In this document: piece by piece, positions 16,182-23,790 of the stretch | How the letters are laid out: each line of letters begins with the position of its first letter | How positions within the stretch are numbered: position 1 is the stretch's first letter | Assembly (NCBI RefSeq): GCF_023206395.1 | Contig: NZ_CP066149.1 | Location: 3,596,001-3,660,000 of the forward strand | DNA length: 64,000 nt | Origin: Vibrio sp. ED004 | Lineage (GTDB): Bacteria > Pseudomonadota > Gammaproteobacteria > Enterobacterales > Vibrionaceae | Reading direction: 5' to 3' | Position numbers and translations under genes: made by a program | The notes under the pieces: generated by a model | What the model was told of the DNA's origin: nothing | Database searches by the model: none | Seen by the model: the letters and a program-made list of their open reading frames with translations, nothing else

Positions 16182-16255
16182 TTATTCGTTTTTATAATGC
16201 GGTAATTGATTCTGCGCTAGCCATAGCAACGAGAGCAGTATTCTGAATGGATAGT

Positions 16256-16279
16256 TCGAAGCATATGACCATGCTTCGA
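16256..16279. other. Perfect 9-bp stem-loop
   Basis: TCGAAGCAT and ATGCTTCGA pair around a 6-base loop between the 143-aa gene and the lipoprotein gene. No T run follows on either strand, so it may be a processing or termination structure of unknown effect. Confidence 0.45.
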
Positions 16280-16353
16280 TAGAAAAGTGCCATGCGTAAA
16301 TGGTCTATTCGAAATTTTGAATTGATTGATAAGCCAACATCTAACTGGCGAGA

Positions 16354-16785
16354 TTAAAACTCATCACGTGTATCGCGAGAGCTATTGTCAGGAAAATTAA
16401 ACTTGAGGACGTTATTGTCTTCCAGTGTAAACAGCACACGCCCATTTTCCACATCGGTTTCATTCCTATCTGAACAACCTAGAAAAAGCTCCCAATCAAA
16501 TGAATACTCAAGTCGATATTGATTCTCGCTCACATGGACCACGTTTTTGATATTAATGCCGTTAACGACATGTGCCATTTCATCGATGTACGACAAATCC
16601 GGAACAAGTTTACTTTCAAATTCACTCGCAATTTCGGTTAAGAAATCGATCAGCTCAGAGCATAATTCAGCGCCATCAACTGAAGGCTCAGATTTTCGGT
16701 CAAACAGCATTCCCATGCTCCTATGGCTAAATTTTAGTGTGAGTACAATGCCCAGTGAGTCCAAGCGATTATCAGAGCTATACAA
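16354..16785 (-). CDS. Hypothetical acidic protein
   Basis: An open frame of 143 codons not recognised as any family. It is acidic in its second half (SDRNETDVENGRVLFTLEDN) and has no signal peptide or membrane segment. The upstream limit is a TTG overlapping the tautomerase stop by 8 bases; an internal ATG (MGMLFDRKSEPS) near 16716 is an equally plausible start, and N-terminal truncation is possible. Its last stretch has the same beta-strand style as the lipoprotein encoded next, but this is not proof of relatedness. Confidence 0.5.
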   Translation of the reverse strand: MYSSDNRLDSLGIVLTLKFSHRSMGMLFDRKSEPSVDGAELCSELIDFLTEIASEFESKLVPDLSYIDEMAHVVNGINIKNVVHVSENQYRLEYSFDWELFLGCSDRNETDVENGRVLFTLEDNNVLKFNFPDNSSRDTRDEF

Positions 16786-17113
16786 TAACCTTGCTGTAGC
16801 TGCTTCGATCCATATCGACCACTTCTATCGTAATGGAGGCATCCACCAATGACAAAGACTCTAACTGCGTCATGACTGTGTTTGATAAAGTGGCTTTATT
16901 TGCATCGCTACGACCGGACAATATACGCAGTGTAACGTGAATAAAATCTTCTTTGGTTGTACCTGTTTGGTAGTGCTCATAAGCAACACTTCGAACTTTA
17001 ATGTCTCGTCCGTCAGCCTCAAATAAGCCGGAGTTCAATGCTCCTAAAAATACTTTGTTGTTCAGCTGATCCGGTTTGATCGTAGAGGAATGTTCGATAA
17101 TACAATGAGGCAA
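16778..17113 (-). CDS. 5-carboxymethyl-2-hydroxymuconate delta-isomerase family tautomerase (TTG start)
   Basis: A 111-aa tautomerase-superfamily protein. Read from a TTG at 17113 it begins Met-Pro-His-Cys-Ile-Ile-Glu-His-Ser, and that proline is the catalytic base of the family once Met is removed. AAGGA seven bases upstream of this TTG supports the start; a longer in-frame reading from 17137 would bury the proline. The middle and end (VTLRILSGRSDANKATLSNTV) match CHMI. Its usual role is isomerising dienoic acids in aromatic catabolism, but no other genes of such a pathway are near. Confidence 0.82.
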   Translation of the reverse strand: MPHCIIEHSSTIKPDQLNNKVFLGALNSGLFEADGRDIKVRSVAYEHYQTGTTKEDFIHVTLRILSGRSDANKATLSNTVMTQLESLSLVDASITIEVVDMDRSSYSKVIV

Positions 17114-17173
17114 AACTAAATCCTTAAATACATACAATGTGAAGTGCCACCAGCACTTAGCGACACCAATTAA

Positions 17174-17608
17174 TTAAACGTTATTGTTACTCGAGCTATT
17201 GTAGGAATACATGCGAACTTCATCTCTGGGAAACCATCCCAACTTTTCATAGAATTGTTGCGCATTAATATTGTCGTTATATACGAACAAGTGTGTTTTG
17301 GGGATACCTAGCCCAGTAAGCGCATTAACCGCTTCCGATACGAGCTGACAGCCAAGTTTCTGCCCTCTGAAATTGGTATCCACAGCGAGGTGTTGTAGAT
17401 AGCCTCTACGACCATCAGTACCCACTAATACAGCACCAACAATCGTTTCATTAGATTCCGCGACAAAACTCAACCCCGCGTTACGTTCTAGATAGCTTGC
17501 AATGCTCTCTTTTGAATCAGCATCGCGAATGCTCATACCTTCAGTTTGACACCATAGGTTGATGACAGACTCATAGTCTTCGATGTGCATCTCTCGAATC
17601 TTAACCAC
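17174..17608 (-). CDS. GNAT N-acetyltransferase
   Basis: A 144-aa GNAT similar in layout to the AAC(3)-I/YpeA group. It opens VKIREMHIEDYESVINLW, has motif A VDTNFRGQKLGCQLVSEAV and ends with NNINAQQF-like motif B (NINAQQFYEKLGWF). The normal loop glycines are R-G-Q-K-L-G. The substrate is unknown. A 60-base gap with no attC separates it from the tautomerase gene. Confidence 0.88.
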   Translation of the reverse strand: MVKIREMHIEDYESVINLWCQTEGMSIRDADSKESIASYLERNAGLSFVAESNETIVGAVLVGTDGRRGYLQHLAVDTNFRGQKLGCQLVSEAVNALTGLGIPKTHLFVYNDNINAQQFYEKLGWFPRDEVRMYSYNSSSNNNV

Positions 17609-17701
17609 TCCACTCTCCTTGTTTCGAGCAATATTTATTAGCAGTAATTAATAACGCGCGACTTACTCTTTAACCTGTTACTGAGCAAATTGGTAAGTAA
17701 G

Positions 17702-18118
17702 CTACCCGTTGAGCGTCTTAGTAAGAAACGACAGTGATGAGTCTACTGGGTAATTCTCCAACACCATTTGGCATTCATAGCCATGTTTTTCATAGAAAGG
17801 CTTGGCTTGAAAGCTTAAAGTGTCGACAAGTGACGATGTACAGCCTTGGGTTTGCGCGTACTCTTCAATGAGTTGTAGAAGCTTTCCTCCCACTTGTTTC
17901 CCTCTCATCGAGTCGTCTACCCAAAGAAACTTAATCAACAACCAATTTCCCCAAAGATCAGCGATAATGCCACCGACTTTATTATCACCTTCCAAGGCAT
18001 AGTAACCCACTTGAGATTTGGGTATACCTTCCAGAAATGGCGTGTTGTGCTTAATTAAACCACTTCGGACTTCGTTGATGTCCTTGTCTGATGGCTCAAT
18101 ATCGAGTTTGTATTCCAT
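17702..18118 (-). CDS. GNAT N-acetyltransferase
   Basis: A 138-aa GNAT. Motif A is VDDSMRGKQVGGKLLQLIEE and motif B is LSFQAKPFYEKHGYEC. The start at 18118 (MEYKLDIEPSD) has a modest GGAT ribosome site; an in-frame ATG 14 codons upstream at 18160 is possible. It is adjacent to the DUF2000 gene and on the same strand. Substrate unknown. Confidence 0.85.
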   Translation of the reverse strand: MEYKLDIEPSDKDINEVRSGLIKHNTPFLEGIPKSQVGYYALEGDNKVGGIIADLWGNWLLIKFLWVDDSMRGKQVGGKLLQLIEEYAQTQGCTSSLVDTLSFQAKPFYEKHGYECQMVLENYPVDSSLSFLTKTLNG

Positions 18119-18163
18119 GTTTTTACTAATCCGGGATAAACGTTTGACGGTGTGAACCAAAAT

Positions 18164-18595
18164 TTACTTATAAAGGCTAAACTTCTTGGTAAATTCGCGG
18201 AGGGTTTCAGTGTCACCAAATAGGCATACACCTAAATATTCTAGATCCGCCTCTTTGGTTTCTTTCGTTCTCTGTTGTTGCTCGACAGAACCACCTTCGA
18301 TCATCGTGCTCGTGAAATCAGTGAATTTGATACCGCGGCTAATGGCCTCTTCACGTACTTTTCGAAGCTTGTTCGAATTGTCGGCTTTCAAAACAATGAA
18401 AGGATAATGAGACAAATTAGGGTGAGTGCCGTCATCCATATCTTGATAGTCAACGTAACAGGTTTCACCCTCATTCAATTGATTCGACAAGCCAACACTC
18501 AAATGCCCTAGTACATTCAGCGTTCTTCCCAAATCCATCTTCTTACTTAAAACAGCAATAAATCGTTTCTGGTTTTCATCTGGCAAAGTGCTCAC
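18164..18595 (-). CDS. DUF2000 family protein
   Basis: A 143-aa protein starting with a GTG codon (AAGGGA six bases upstream). It matches DUF2000: RFIAVLSKKMDLGRTLNVLG, then LSVGLSNQL, and the central phrase YPFIVLKADNSNKLRK. The fold is related to peptidyl-tRNA hydrolase 2-like proteins, and the function is unknown. Such genes are frequent in integron and genomic-island gene lists. Confidence 0.8.
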   Translation of the reverse strand: MSTLPDENQKRFIAVLSKKMDLGRTLNVLGHLSVGLSNQLNEGETCYVDYQDMDDGTHPNLSHYPFIVLKADNSNKLRKVREEAISRGIKFTDFTSTMIEGGSVEQQQRTKETKEADLEYLGVCLFGDTETLREFTKKFSLYK

Positions 18596-18616
18596 TGCGT
18601 TCCCTTAATTGTTGGC

Positions 18617-18646
18617 GGCAATACATTAGCTTTATAACGTATTACC
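18617..18646. other. 12-bp imperfect inverted repeat
   Basis: GGCAATACATTA and TAACGTATTACC are complementary at ten of twelve positions, with a six-base loop. It occupies the gap between DUF3291 and DUF2000 genes. The attC AAC/GTT boxes are absent, so it is a plain stem-loop. Confidence 0.45.
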
Positions 18647-18669
18647 GAGGTGTAGACATTGCAAGTGCT

Positions 18670-19119
18670 TCATCTAGGAGCTTCTGACTCTGTAAAATTG
18701 GTTTTGAATGTAAACGCATAAGGCGAATCACCCATTTCTCTTAGGTGCTCTAACCGCTCAATCGCTTCATCAAGACTTGGAATGTGTGCATCTTCAACCC
18801 ACCAAAGCACATAGGTGTCTTCCGCTAAGCGATGAAACCACTCACCTTTTCTTCGCATGAAGTCACGATGATGAGTTCTAAACATAAAGTTCTTTAAAGA
18901 GTCCACAGAATCCCAAACCGACATATTGACGATCATATTCGGATCATCAAAAGCTTTAATGTTGGTCGCATCACCAGATTCGTCTTTGAGACGCCAAACA
19001 AAGCCTTCACTGCTTTCAGCTATAGCATTTACCTTATCCAGATTGTCGACAAAGTCTTTGATTTCTGGTGCATCTAAAGCGTACTTCGCTAGAGCAATAT
19101 TTAATTGAGCTAATTTCAC
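18670..19119 (-). CDS. DUF3291 family protein
   Basis: A 149-aa member of DUF3291, a dimeric alpha-beta barrel (ABM-like) family. Key blocks are LAQLNIALAKYALDAPEI, the VNMSVWDSVDSLKNFMF core and YVLWWVEDAHIPSLDEA. Members resemble antibiotic-biosynthesis monooxygenases, but activity is not established. No membrane or secretion signal. Confidence 0.85.
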   Translation of the reverse strand: MKLAQLNIALAKYALDAPEIKDFVDNLDKVNAIAESSEGFVWRLKDESGDATNIKAFDDPNMIVNMSVWDSVDSLKNFMFRTHHRDFMRRKGEWFHRLAEDTYVLWWVEDAHIPSLDEAIERLEHLREMGDSPYAFTFKTNFTESEAPR

Positions 19120-19204
19120 AATGCTTCTTCCTTGAATGATTATGATAAAAATAGAGAACGTTTTATGGTGTGTGTGACTAAAATATCATGTTTGATAATG
19201 GAAT

Positions 19205-19663
19205 CTAGAAGTAGTCTGGCATTGAGCCTTTGAACTCGGCGTCATCACTCGCAATATACATACAATCAGAACCTTCAACACTGACAAATCCAAGTCGTTT
19301 ATAAAACTGTTGGTCGATATCACTATGCAGGTATAAAACCTCACAATTTTGATGAGCGAATAACTCAGCTTTTACTAAGTTAACTAACTTGGAACCATAA
19401 CCTTTGCGTCTTAGGGTTGGAGGAGTCGCCACAGAACCTAAACCGAAACTACCTTCTTGAAGACCGAACGTGCCGCTGTAAACAATGAGAGCAGAGACAA
19501 CTTGTTCCTTTTCGACCAGTACATACCATGTTCCCCTGAAATATTTACCACTGTTACGACAACAAGATAAATATTCATCTAAAGAAAGGCCATCACCCCA
19601 TACATCGAAGCCCATTAGATAAACGATATCGAGCTCATAAGGTTCAGCTAATCTTAAGTACAT
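19205..19663 (-). CDS. GNAT N-acetyltransferase
   Basis: A 152-aa GNAT. Motif A reads PPTLRRKGYGSKLVNLVKAE; motif B (residues near 130) is HSDIDQQFYKRLGF. The residues between form the usual beta4-beta5 splay. It ends with a hydrophilic tail, SDDAEFKGSMPDYF. Substrate unknown. It is followed downstream by an 85-base gap with no attC-like sequence. Confidence 0.86.
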   Translation of the reverse strand: MYLRLAEPYELDIVYLMGFDVWGDGLSLDEYLSCCRNSGKYFRGTWYVLVEKEQVVSALIVYSGTFGLQEGSFGLGSVATPPTLRRKGYGSKLVNLVKAELFAHQNCEVLYLHSDIDQQFYKRLGFVSVEGSDCMYIASDDAEFKGSMPDYF

Positions 19664-19771
19664 GATAGTTAATTTCCCTATTTAACCAATACATAAAATA
19701 TCTCTCAAGCAATAGACACCCAATCTTAAACAGAAGTACGTATGGAATATTCCGCTTCAATGCTCTGTTCG

Positions 19772-20125
19772 TTAACCCGCTCTAGCACCATTGGGCATTT
19801 CGTTTTCAGGGCAAGCCAAGCACGGTTGCAGTTTGTCTTCGTAGCCGATGTCGAACAACATTCCTTGAGACACTTCACCTGCCATCTTTCTTTCTGGCAA
19901 GTTCACGACAAACAACGCTTGCTTGCCTTCAATTTCCTTCGGGTTTTCTCGCTCTTGCTTTATACCCGCCAAGATTGAACGTTGATGATCGCCAAAATCT
20001 ACTGTCAGCTTCATTAACTTATCGGATTTAGCGACTTCAGAAACCTCGGTGATTAAACCCACACGAATGTCGATTTTCGCGAAATCATCAAATGTGATTT
20101 CATCTTTGATTGGAGCGTGTTCCAT
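19772..20125 (-). CDS. CsaA/YgjH-like tRNA-binding protein
   Basis: A 117-aa single-domain protein with the tRNA-binding (Trbp111/MetRS C-terminal) OB fold: FAKIDIRVGLITEVSEVAKSDK opens the barrel, ILAGIK lies in the middle and NLPERKMAGEVSQGMLF closes it. Homologues bind tRNA and form dimers; CsaA has also been linked to chaperone activity. The C-terminal tail PENEMPNGARAG is typical. It is expected to be cytoplasmic. Confidence 0.9.
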   Translation of the reverse strand: MEHAPIKDEITFDDFAKIDIRVGLITEVSEVAKSDKLMKLTVDFGDHQRSILAGIKQERENPKEIEGKQALFVVNLPERKMAGEVSQGMLFDIGYEDKLQPCLACPENEMPNGARAG

Positions 20126-20291
20126 GTTTCTATCCTCATGAAGACTTAAGCAGAAAATACCAAGCGTTAAGAGTCCATCATAAATTCTTTATTATCTTTT
20201 GGCACTCGTAGTGCTGAACAATTAGTCTTTAACGAGACGCCGAACAACTTTCTCGATTGGTGAGATAAAGCAGATACTTCGTGATAAAACA

Positions 20292-20696
20292 TCACGAGCC
20301 CAGAAGCGGTAGGTGTTTTCGTTGGTGATAAGTTAAGGCAAGTTCTAGGCAATGTTTAATTTCGGGCTCTGGCAGCGGATCGGATAAGCGCAATTCAATT
20401 GCCCTATCTCCTTGAAACCGCAATACATCACCATGCAACTCTCGAAAGGTGTCTACCAACTTGGTTTGGCAGTGAAAATACAGATAATAGTTATTCGGTG
20501 ATTTCAATTTCCAGTCGATTCGAACTGGGCTACCTGTCTTTACGCTGTAGCTGGGTTCTCCCCACTTCAACGACTCTTCGACTTCGCCCAACTGCAAATC
20601 GGATGATAGTTTGAAGATAAGTTCTCGTAACTCTGCAAGCCGAATTCGAGCATTTACTGGATACTCTTCGAAACGATCTTTGACTGCCTTGTCCAT
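20292..20696 (-). CDS. DUF1801 (YdhG-like) family protein
   Basis: A 134-aa DUF1801 protein. The diagnostic core is EESLKWGEPSYSVKTGSPVRID followed by YLYFHCQTKLVDTFREL. This iron-binding-like alpha/beta fold is found in YdhG and frataxin-like proteins, and the function is unsettled. A 166-base gap without another gene separates it from the tRNA-binding protein gene. Confidence 0.86.
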   Translation of the reverse strand: MDKAVKDRFEEYPVNARIRLAELRELIFKLSSDLQLGEVEESLKWGEPSYSVKTGSPVRIDWKLKSPNNYYLYFHCQTKLVDTFRELHGDVLRFQGDRAIELRLSDPLPEPEIKHCLELALTYHQRKHLPLLGS

Positions 20697-20772
20697 TGAA
20701 ACCTCCTAGTCCAGTAACCTTAAATCCGAGCTCAATACCACACATTATAAATCAGCTTTACATGCTTAGTTA

Positions 20773-21261
20773 TTACTTCAATTGGCCGTCACGCTGAACC
20801 CGAACAACGTCTTCGTTTGGTGCTGGGATCTCGAACCACGACCAAAACAATTCGAGCATCTCCGGCGTCATTTCGTATGACTTGCCATGCAACTCGGAAT
20901 TACGTGCAACTGCTCTCTGTTTACAAGTATCAAACGGAACATCAAGGTAATGAACCTCACTTTCAACACCCAACTTTTCAGCCCAATTTGTAAAGTTTTC
21001 TCGATCGACTTTACGCCAAAAACCGAAGTCAAAAATAACAGGAACGCCAAGAGTAAATAGTTGCTGCGCCGATTCTTTGAATAAATCTTGAAGCGTAGCT
21101 AAACGTTGATCAAATACCTCACGCTCCATATGCTCGCCATACAAATGAATCATCCACTCATCAATTGAAAAACGAAAAGCGCCATATTTATCTGCAAGCT
21201 GCTTGGAATAAGTCGTTTTTCCTGACCCAATAAAGCCACACACGAAATAGATTTTAGTCAT
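20773..21261 (-). CDS. P-loop kinase (AAA_33 / zeta-toxin-like)
   Basis: A 162-aa ATP-binding protein. Walker A is CGFIGSGKTTYS at residues 8-19, with a substrate loop RFSIDEWMIHLYGEH and a Walker-B-like VIFDFGFW. The segment from about 60 to 130 carries the lid arginines (KVDRENF, KQRAVARN). It belongs to the group of chloramphenicol-phosphotransferase/zeta-like kinases that modify small molecules. No antitoxin is adjacent, so a toxin role is not supported. It lies 21 bases downstream of the HD gene. Confidence 0.84.
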   Translation of the reverse strand: MTKIYFVCGFIGSGKTTYSKQLADKYGAFRFSIDEWMIHLYGEHMEREVFDQRLATLQDLFKESAQQLFTLGVPVIFDFGFWRKVDRENFTNWAEKLGVESEVHYLDVPFDTCKQRAVARNSELHGKSYEMTPEMLELFWSWFEIPAPNEDVVRVQRDGQLK

Positions 21262-21282
21262 GGTTTCTCGTTACCCTTGTCT

Positions 21283-21861
21283 TTAAAGCGTGTTATTTGC
21301 TGATGCTAAAGATTCTGTGTCTTTGTCTATGATGGCACGTACCGAAGCTGTAAGTTCATCGCTGTCAGTGTACTTTCTGCCATAATACAGATTGAAACCA
21401 TAATCAAAGTTATCTGGGTTTTTCCCTTGTGTATGTTGTAGCAAGGTTTCGATTTTATCGAGAGCTTTAGCTAACTTTGCTTCTTCTGATGACGCGTTTT
21501 CGTATTCATCCCAAAGCACAAGAATATCTTGTTGCAACTTATCAGGGAGAGGCGCAATCAAGGTAATCAGGTCCAGCCTTTCTTGCTCTCCTTTATTCGA
21601 ACCTTCTACTTGTTCAATGGCAGCAATATCACCACCAATGGCCTCACCCAAGTCGTGAATGATGCACATCTTGATTAATTTAAGTGAATCAAGATGTGGG
21701 TACTGCTCTGAGAACATCATCACCATTAAACATAAACGCCAAGTGTGTTCAGCGGTACTTTCATGTCGACCATTTGAAGTACGAGCTGTTCGCAATGTGT
21801 TCTTAAGCTGCTCTGCACCTCTTAAAAACTCCAAGACGCCTTCAATTTCTATATTTTTCAT
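21283..21861 (-). CDS. HD-domain phosphohydrolase, YfbR-like
   Basis: A 192-aa HD protein starting MKNIEIEGVLEFLRGAEQL. The HD ligands are in the HESTAEHTW and IIHDLGEAIGGD blocks (near residues 37 and 76), and a second conserved block is AKALDKIETLLQHTQG. It is the same family as the gene at 12922-13503. The start at 21861 is preferred over an in-frame codon ten residues upstream. Predicted nucleotide phosphohydrolase. Confidence 0.86.
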   Translation of the reverse strand: MKNIEIEGVLEFLRGAEQLKNTLRTARTSNGRHESTAEHTWRLCLMVMMFSEQYPHLDSLKLIKMCIIHDLGEAIGGDIAAIEQVEGSNKGEQERLDLITLIAPLPDKLQQDILVLWDEYENASSEEAKLAKALDKIETLLQHTQGKNPDNFDYGFNLYYGRKYTDSDELTASVRAIIDKDTESLASANNTL

Positions 21862-21933
21862 CACATTATTTCCGGTGAATTCATAGTGCACTTGGTGCCA
21901 AGTGTGAGAACCTCATTTAACACCAACAGTTGG

Positions 21934-22272
21934 CTAGAAGAACTTTTTGGACATGTTGTAGAACCTATCATCAGAGCTATCAACTACAAAGCCCACTCTT
22001 TCATAAAGTCGGAATGCTGGGCTAATTTTAAAGACTCGTAACTTCAGTCGATTTACACCTAATTCAACCGCTAAACGTTCACATTCAGCAAAGGCAAGCG
22101 CACCAACGATTTCGCCATTGAGCAAAATATCAAAGTTGGTCAAATCGCGAATTTGCTCTTCGATCTTAACGCAATCCCATTCGACCGAGTATTGCTCATA
22201 GTAAGAACGCATATTTAAAAAAGTAATCTTCGCCGAAGCTGATAGATCTTTTGTTTGCTGGTACGAAATCAT
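21934..22272 (-). pseudogene. GNAT acetyltransferase with an internal deletion of the acetyl-CoA loop
   Basis: A 112-aa frame. The N-terminal half (residues about 1-56) has the normal beta strands ending LLNGEIVGA and the last third has the helix and motif B (ECERLAVELGVNRLKLRVF, then RLYERVGF). The roughly 25 residues that should carry the beta4 strand and the Q/RxxGxG/A acetyl-CoA loop are missing, and the frame is open across the gap. Direct repeats of GA/LA at both sides suggest a clean deletion. Catalysis is therefore unlikely; treated as a degenerate gene, although a stable non-catalytic protein is possible. Confidence 0.65.
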
Positions 22273-22412
22273 GAATCCCCGAACACTCAATTTACGTGTT
22301 TACTCTGCTGACAGCTTACCCAAATAAGAGTGGTATAAACAACTGCGCTAAAAGCCGATTCAGCCCCAAATTGCCGAACATTGAAAATCTGTTCCATTTT
22401 ATTGTTTGGGAC

Positions 22413-22751
22413 TTAATACGATGCGCCATTGATCTTACGAACAGGAATACGCGAGATAACTTCGTTTTCAGCCATTCTCATATTTACTGCTAAAATATCT
22501 TCGGAGCATTTCTGCGTTGTTACATAATGCGTTAGGCAGCCACATGAATTGCAGCGGTGAAACTCTACTTCTTTGTCTCCCCAACAGTAAAAATCAGTTT
22601 GTTCAATCATATTGATTTGAACTTACTCGGGAGAAAAGTAAGCCCAAGCCGCGGCATAACGACGACAAATAGAACAGTTACACTCGCCAACTTCTTTAGG
22701 GAGCGAACTTAATATCAAACTTACGTTTCCACAGTGACACTTTAATTCCAT
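22413..22751 (-). pseudogene. GFA-family protein split by an in-frame stop
   Basis: Two consecutive open frames in the same reading frame make one glutathione-dependent formaldehyde-activating (GFA) family protein. The first part (MELKCHCGNVSLILSS, CNCSICRRYAAAWAYFSPE) carries the zinc-binding cysteines; a TAA at 22623-22625 stops it. The second part continues without frame loss (TDFYCWGDKEVEFHRCNSCG). One substitution, for example AAA or CAA to TAA, explains it. The full product would be about 112 residues. The upstream open frame from 22868 is attC sequence and is not part of the gene. Confidence 0.75.
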
Positions 22752-22824
22752 CCAAAAAATCCCTGTATTCACATCAAGCCAAGTAAAGGCGTTAGTAATG
22801 CTGCCACGAAACTTCCCTGCGCAG

Positions 22825-22940
22825 CTAACGCAGCTGTTAAAGGGTGAGCAATGCAATAACCGCCGCAAATCACCTTAAATACTAAAACCAACGTATAGTG
22901 AAAATGCCAAGCGTTACAAATCACTCTTAAACAGTTAGTT
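22825..22940 (-). repeat. attC site, VCR type
   Basis: On the minus strand this 116-base site starts with AACTAACTGTTTAAGAG and ends CTTTAACAGCTGCGTTAG, with the internal VCR landmarks GCTTGGCATTTT, GGTTTTAGTATTTAAGG and TTGCTCACCC. These are the parts of the Vibrio cholerae repeat family of integron recombination sites. The 216-aa gene ends at its left box, so the site belongs to that cassette. The next cassette is the GFA gene. Confidence 0.85.
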
Positions 22941-23590
22941 TAATAGTTGTGCTCTTGCGTACAGTGATAAAAGTCAGAAGATAAGTTCACTCGTTTGAAA
23001 AGATCGCTAGACGTAATAAGCTCGAGTAAAGTATGCATTGCGACTCCATACTCGCTTAACTTTTGATCATCGTCACTCAATTCATAATGCTCATCATATG
23101 CCGCTTCATCATAGCCAGACATGCCATAAAGTGCGATAGCATAACGGTTACTCCAATCTCCGATATTTTTCCTCACTCGTTCACGGGTCTCTTCGGACCT
23201 ATATGTGTCCTCTAACCTATTTATCTCGCGCTCAGCGTTAATCAACCTCAACAACTCAACTTTATGCGTACCGGTCAAATCAGATTCATCTGCCTTAACT
23301 TTCTCTTGAATTTGTGTATCTATAATTCCGTCCAAATCAGACCAAGTATCTAACTTATCCTCTTCGTATTCTTCAAGCTCTTCCCAACTGTCTAAGGGTT
23401 TGTTTGCTTGATCCCACCAATCAATGTACTCATTGAGAGTTTTGTTGAAACCAGCTTCTGTATGGATGTAAACAACGCCTTCAGAAATAACTAACGCGTA
23501 AATACTTTCACTTTCATAGTTATCAATTAATACTCTTAGCTTAGGCTCAAGCGCCTGAAAAATTGAATCTGCGTTTAGACGCCTTCTCAT
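22940..23590 (-). CDS. Cassette-encoded acidic hypothetical protein
   Basis: A 216-aa protein in a typical integron cassette: it starts 18 bases after one attC and its stop overlaps the next. AGGGA precedes the ATG at 23590. It is rich in Asp/Glu with many Trp and Tyr (DWWDQANKPLDSWEELEEYEED). It opens with an alpha-beta block ALVISEGVVYIHTEAGF, loosely like DUF4303/SMI1-type proteins. No signal peptide or membrane segment. Function unknown. Confidence 0.7.
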   Translation of the reverse strand: MRRRLNADSIFQALEPKLRVLIDNYESESIYALVISEGVVYIHTEAGFNKTLNEYIDWWDQANKPLDSWEELEEYEEDKLDTWSDLDGIIDTQIQEKVKADESDLTGTHKVELLRLINAEREINRLEDTYRSEETRERVRKNIGDWSNRYAIALYGMSGYDEAAYDEHYELSDDDQKLSEYGVAMHTLLELITSSDLFKRVNLSSDFYHCTQEHNY

Positions 23591-23607
23591 AAAGTTTCCC
23601 TATTAAA

Positions 23608-23704
23608 CTAACGCCCGCTTAAGTGGCGAATGGACGTGTGCCAGAATTGAAGCGAAGCGAAAATGGCACGCGTTTATGAGTCTGTCTTAAACGCTTTGTT
23701 GAAC
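23608..23704 (-). repeat. attC site
   Basis: Minus-strand limits are GTTCAAC (R'') and GCGTTAG (R'). The inner arms AAAGCGTTTAAGA and CTTAAGCGGGC match in reverse and the core GTGCCATTTTCGC / GGCACACG pairs as an imperfect stem. The layout is the standard RYYYAAC...GTTRRRY order for an integron site. Its outer box abuts the end of IS91-like element 1. Confidence 0.8.
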
Positions 23705-23790
23705 GAAGCCGCTACGCGGCAGAGTAAAACGAGTGCAAACCATACTCTTGTAACACCATCACCCTGATGGTCGTTCACAGGAGTAACCCC

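Noticed and set aside
18617..18646. Degenerate attC site
   Set aside because: The stem is there, but AAC/GTT outer boxes are absent and the flanking gaps do not look like a cassette junction.
20773..21261. Zeta-toxin of a toxin-antitoxin pair
   Set aside because: No small antitoxin gene is adjacent, and the kinase is arranged in a line of metabolic-type genes.
21862..21933. attC between the HD gene and the GNAT remnant
   Set aside because: Only short palindromes (CACTTGGCACCAAGTG and CCAACTGTTGG) were seen, with no R'/R'' boxes in order.
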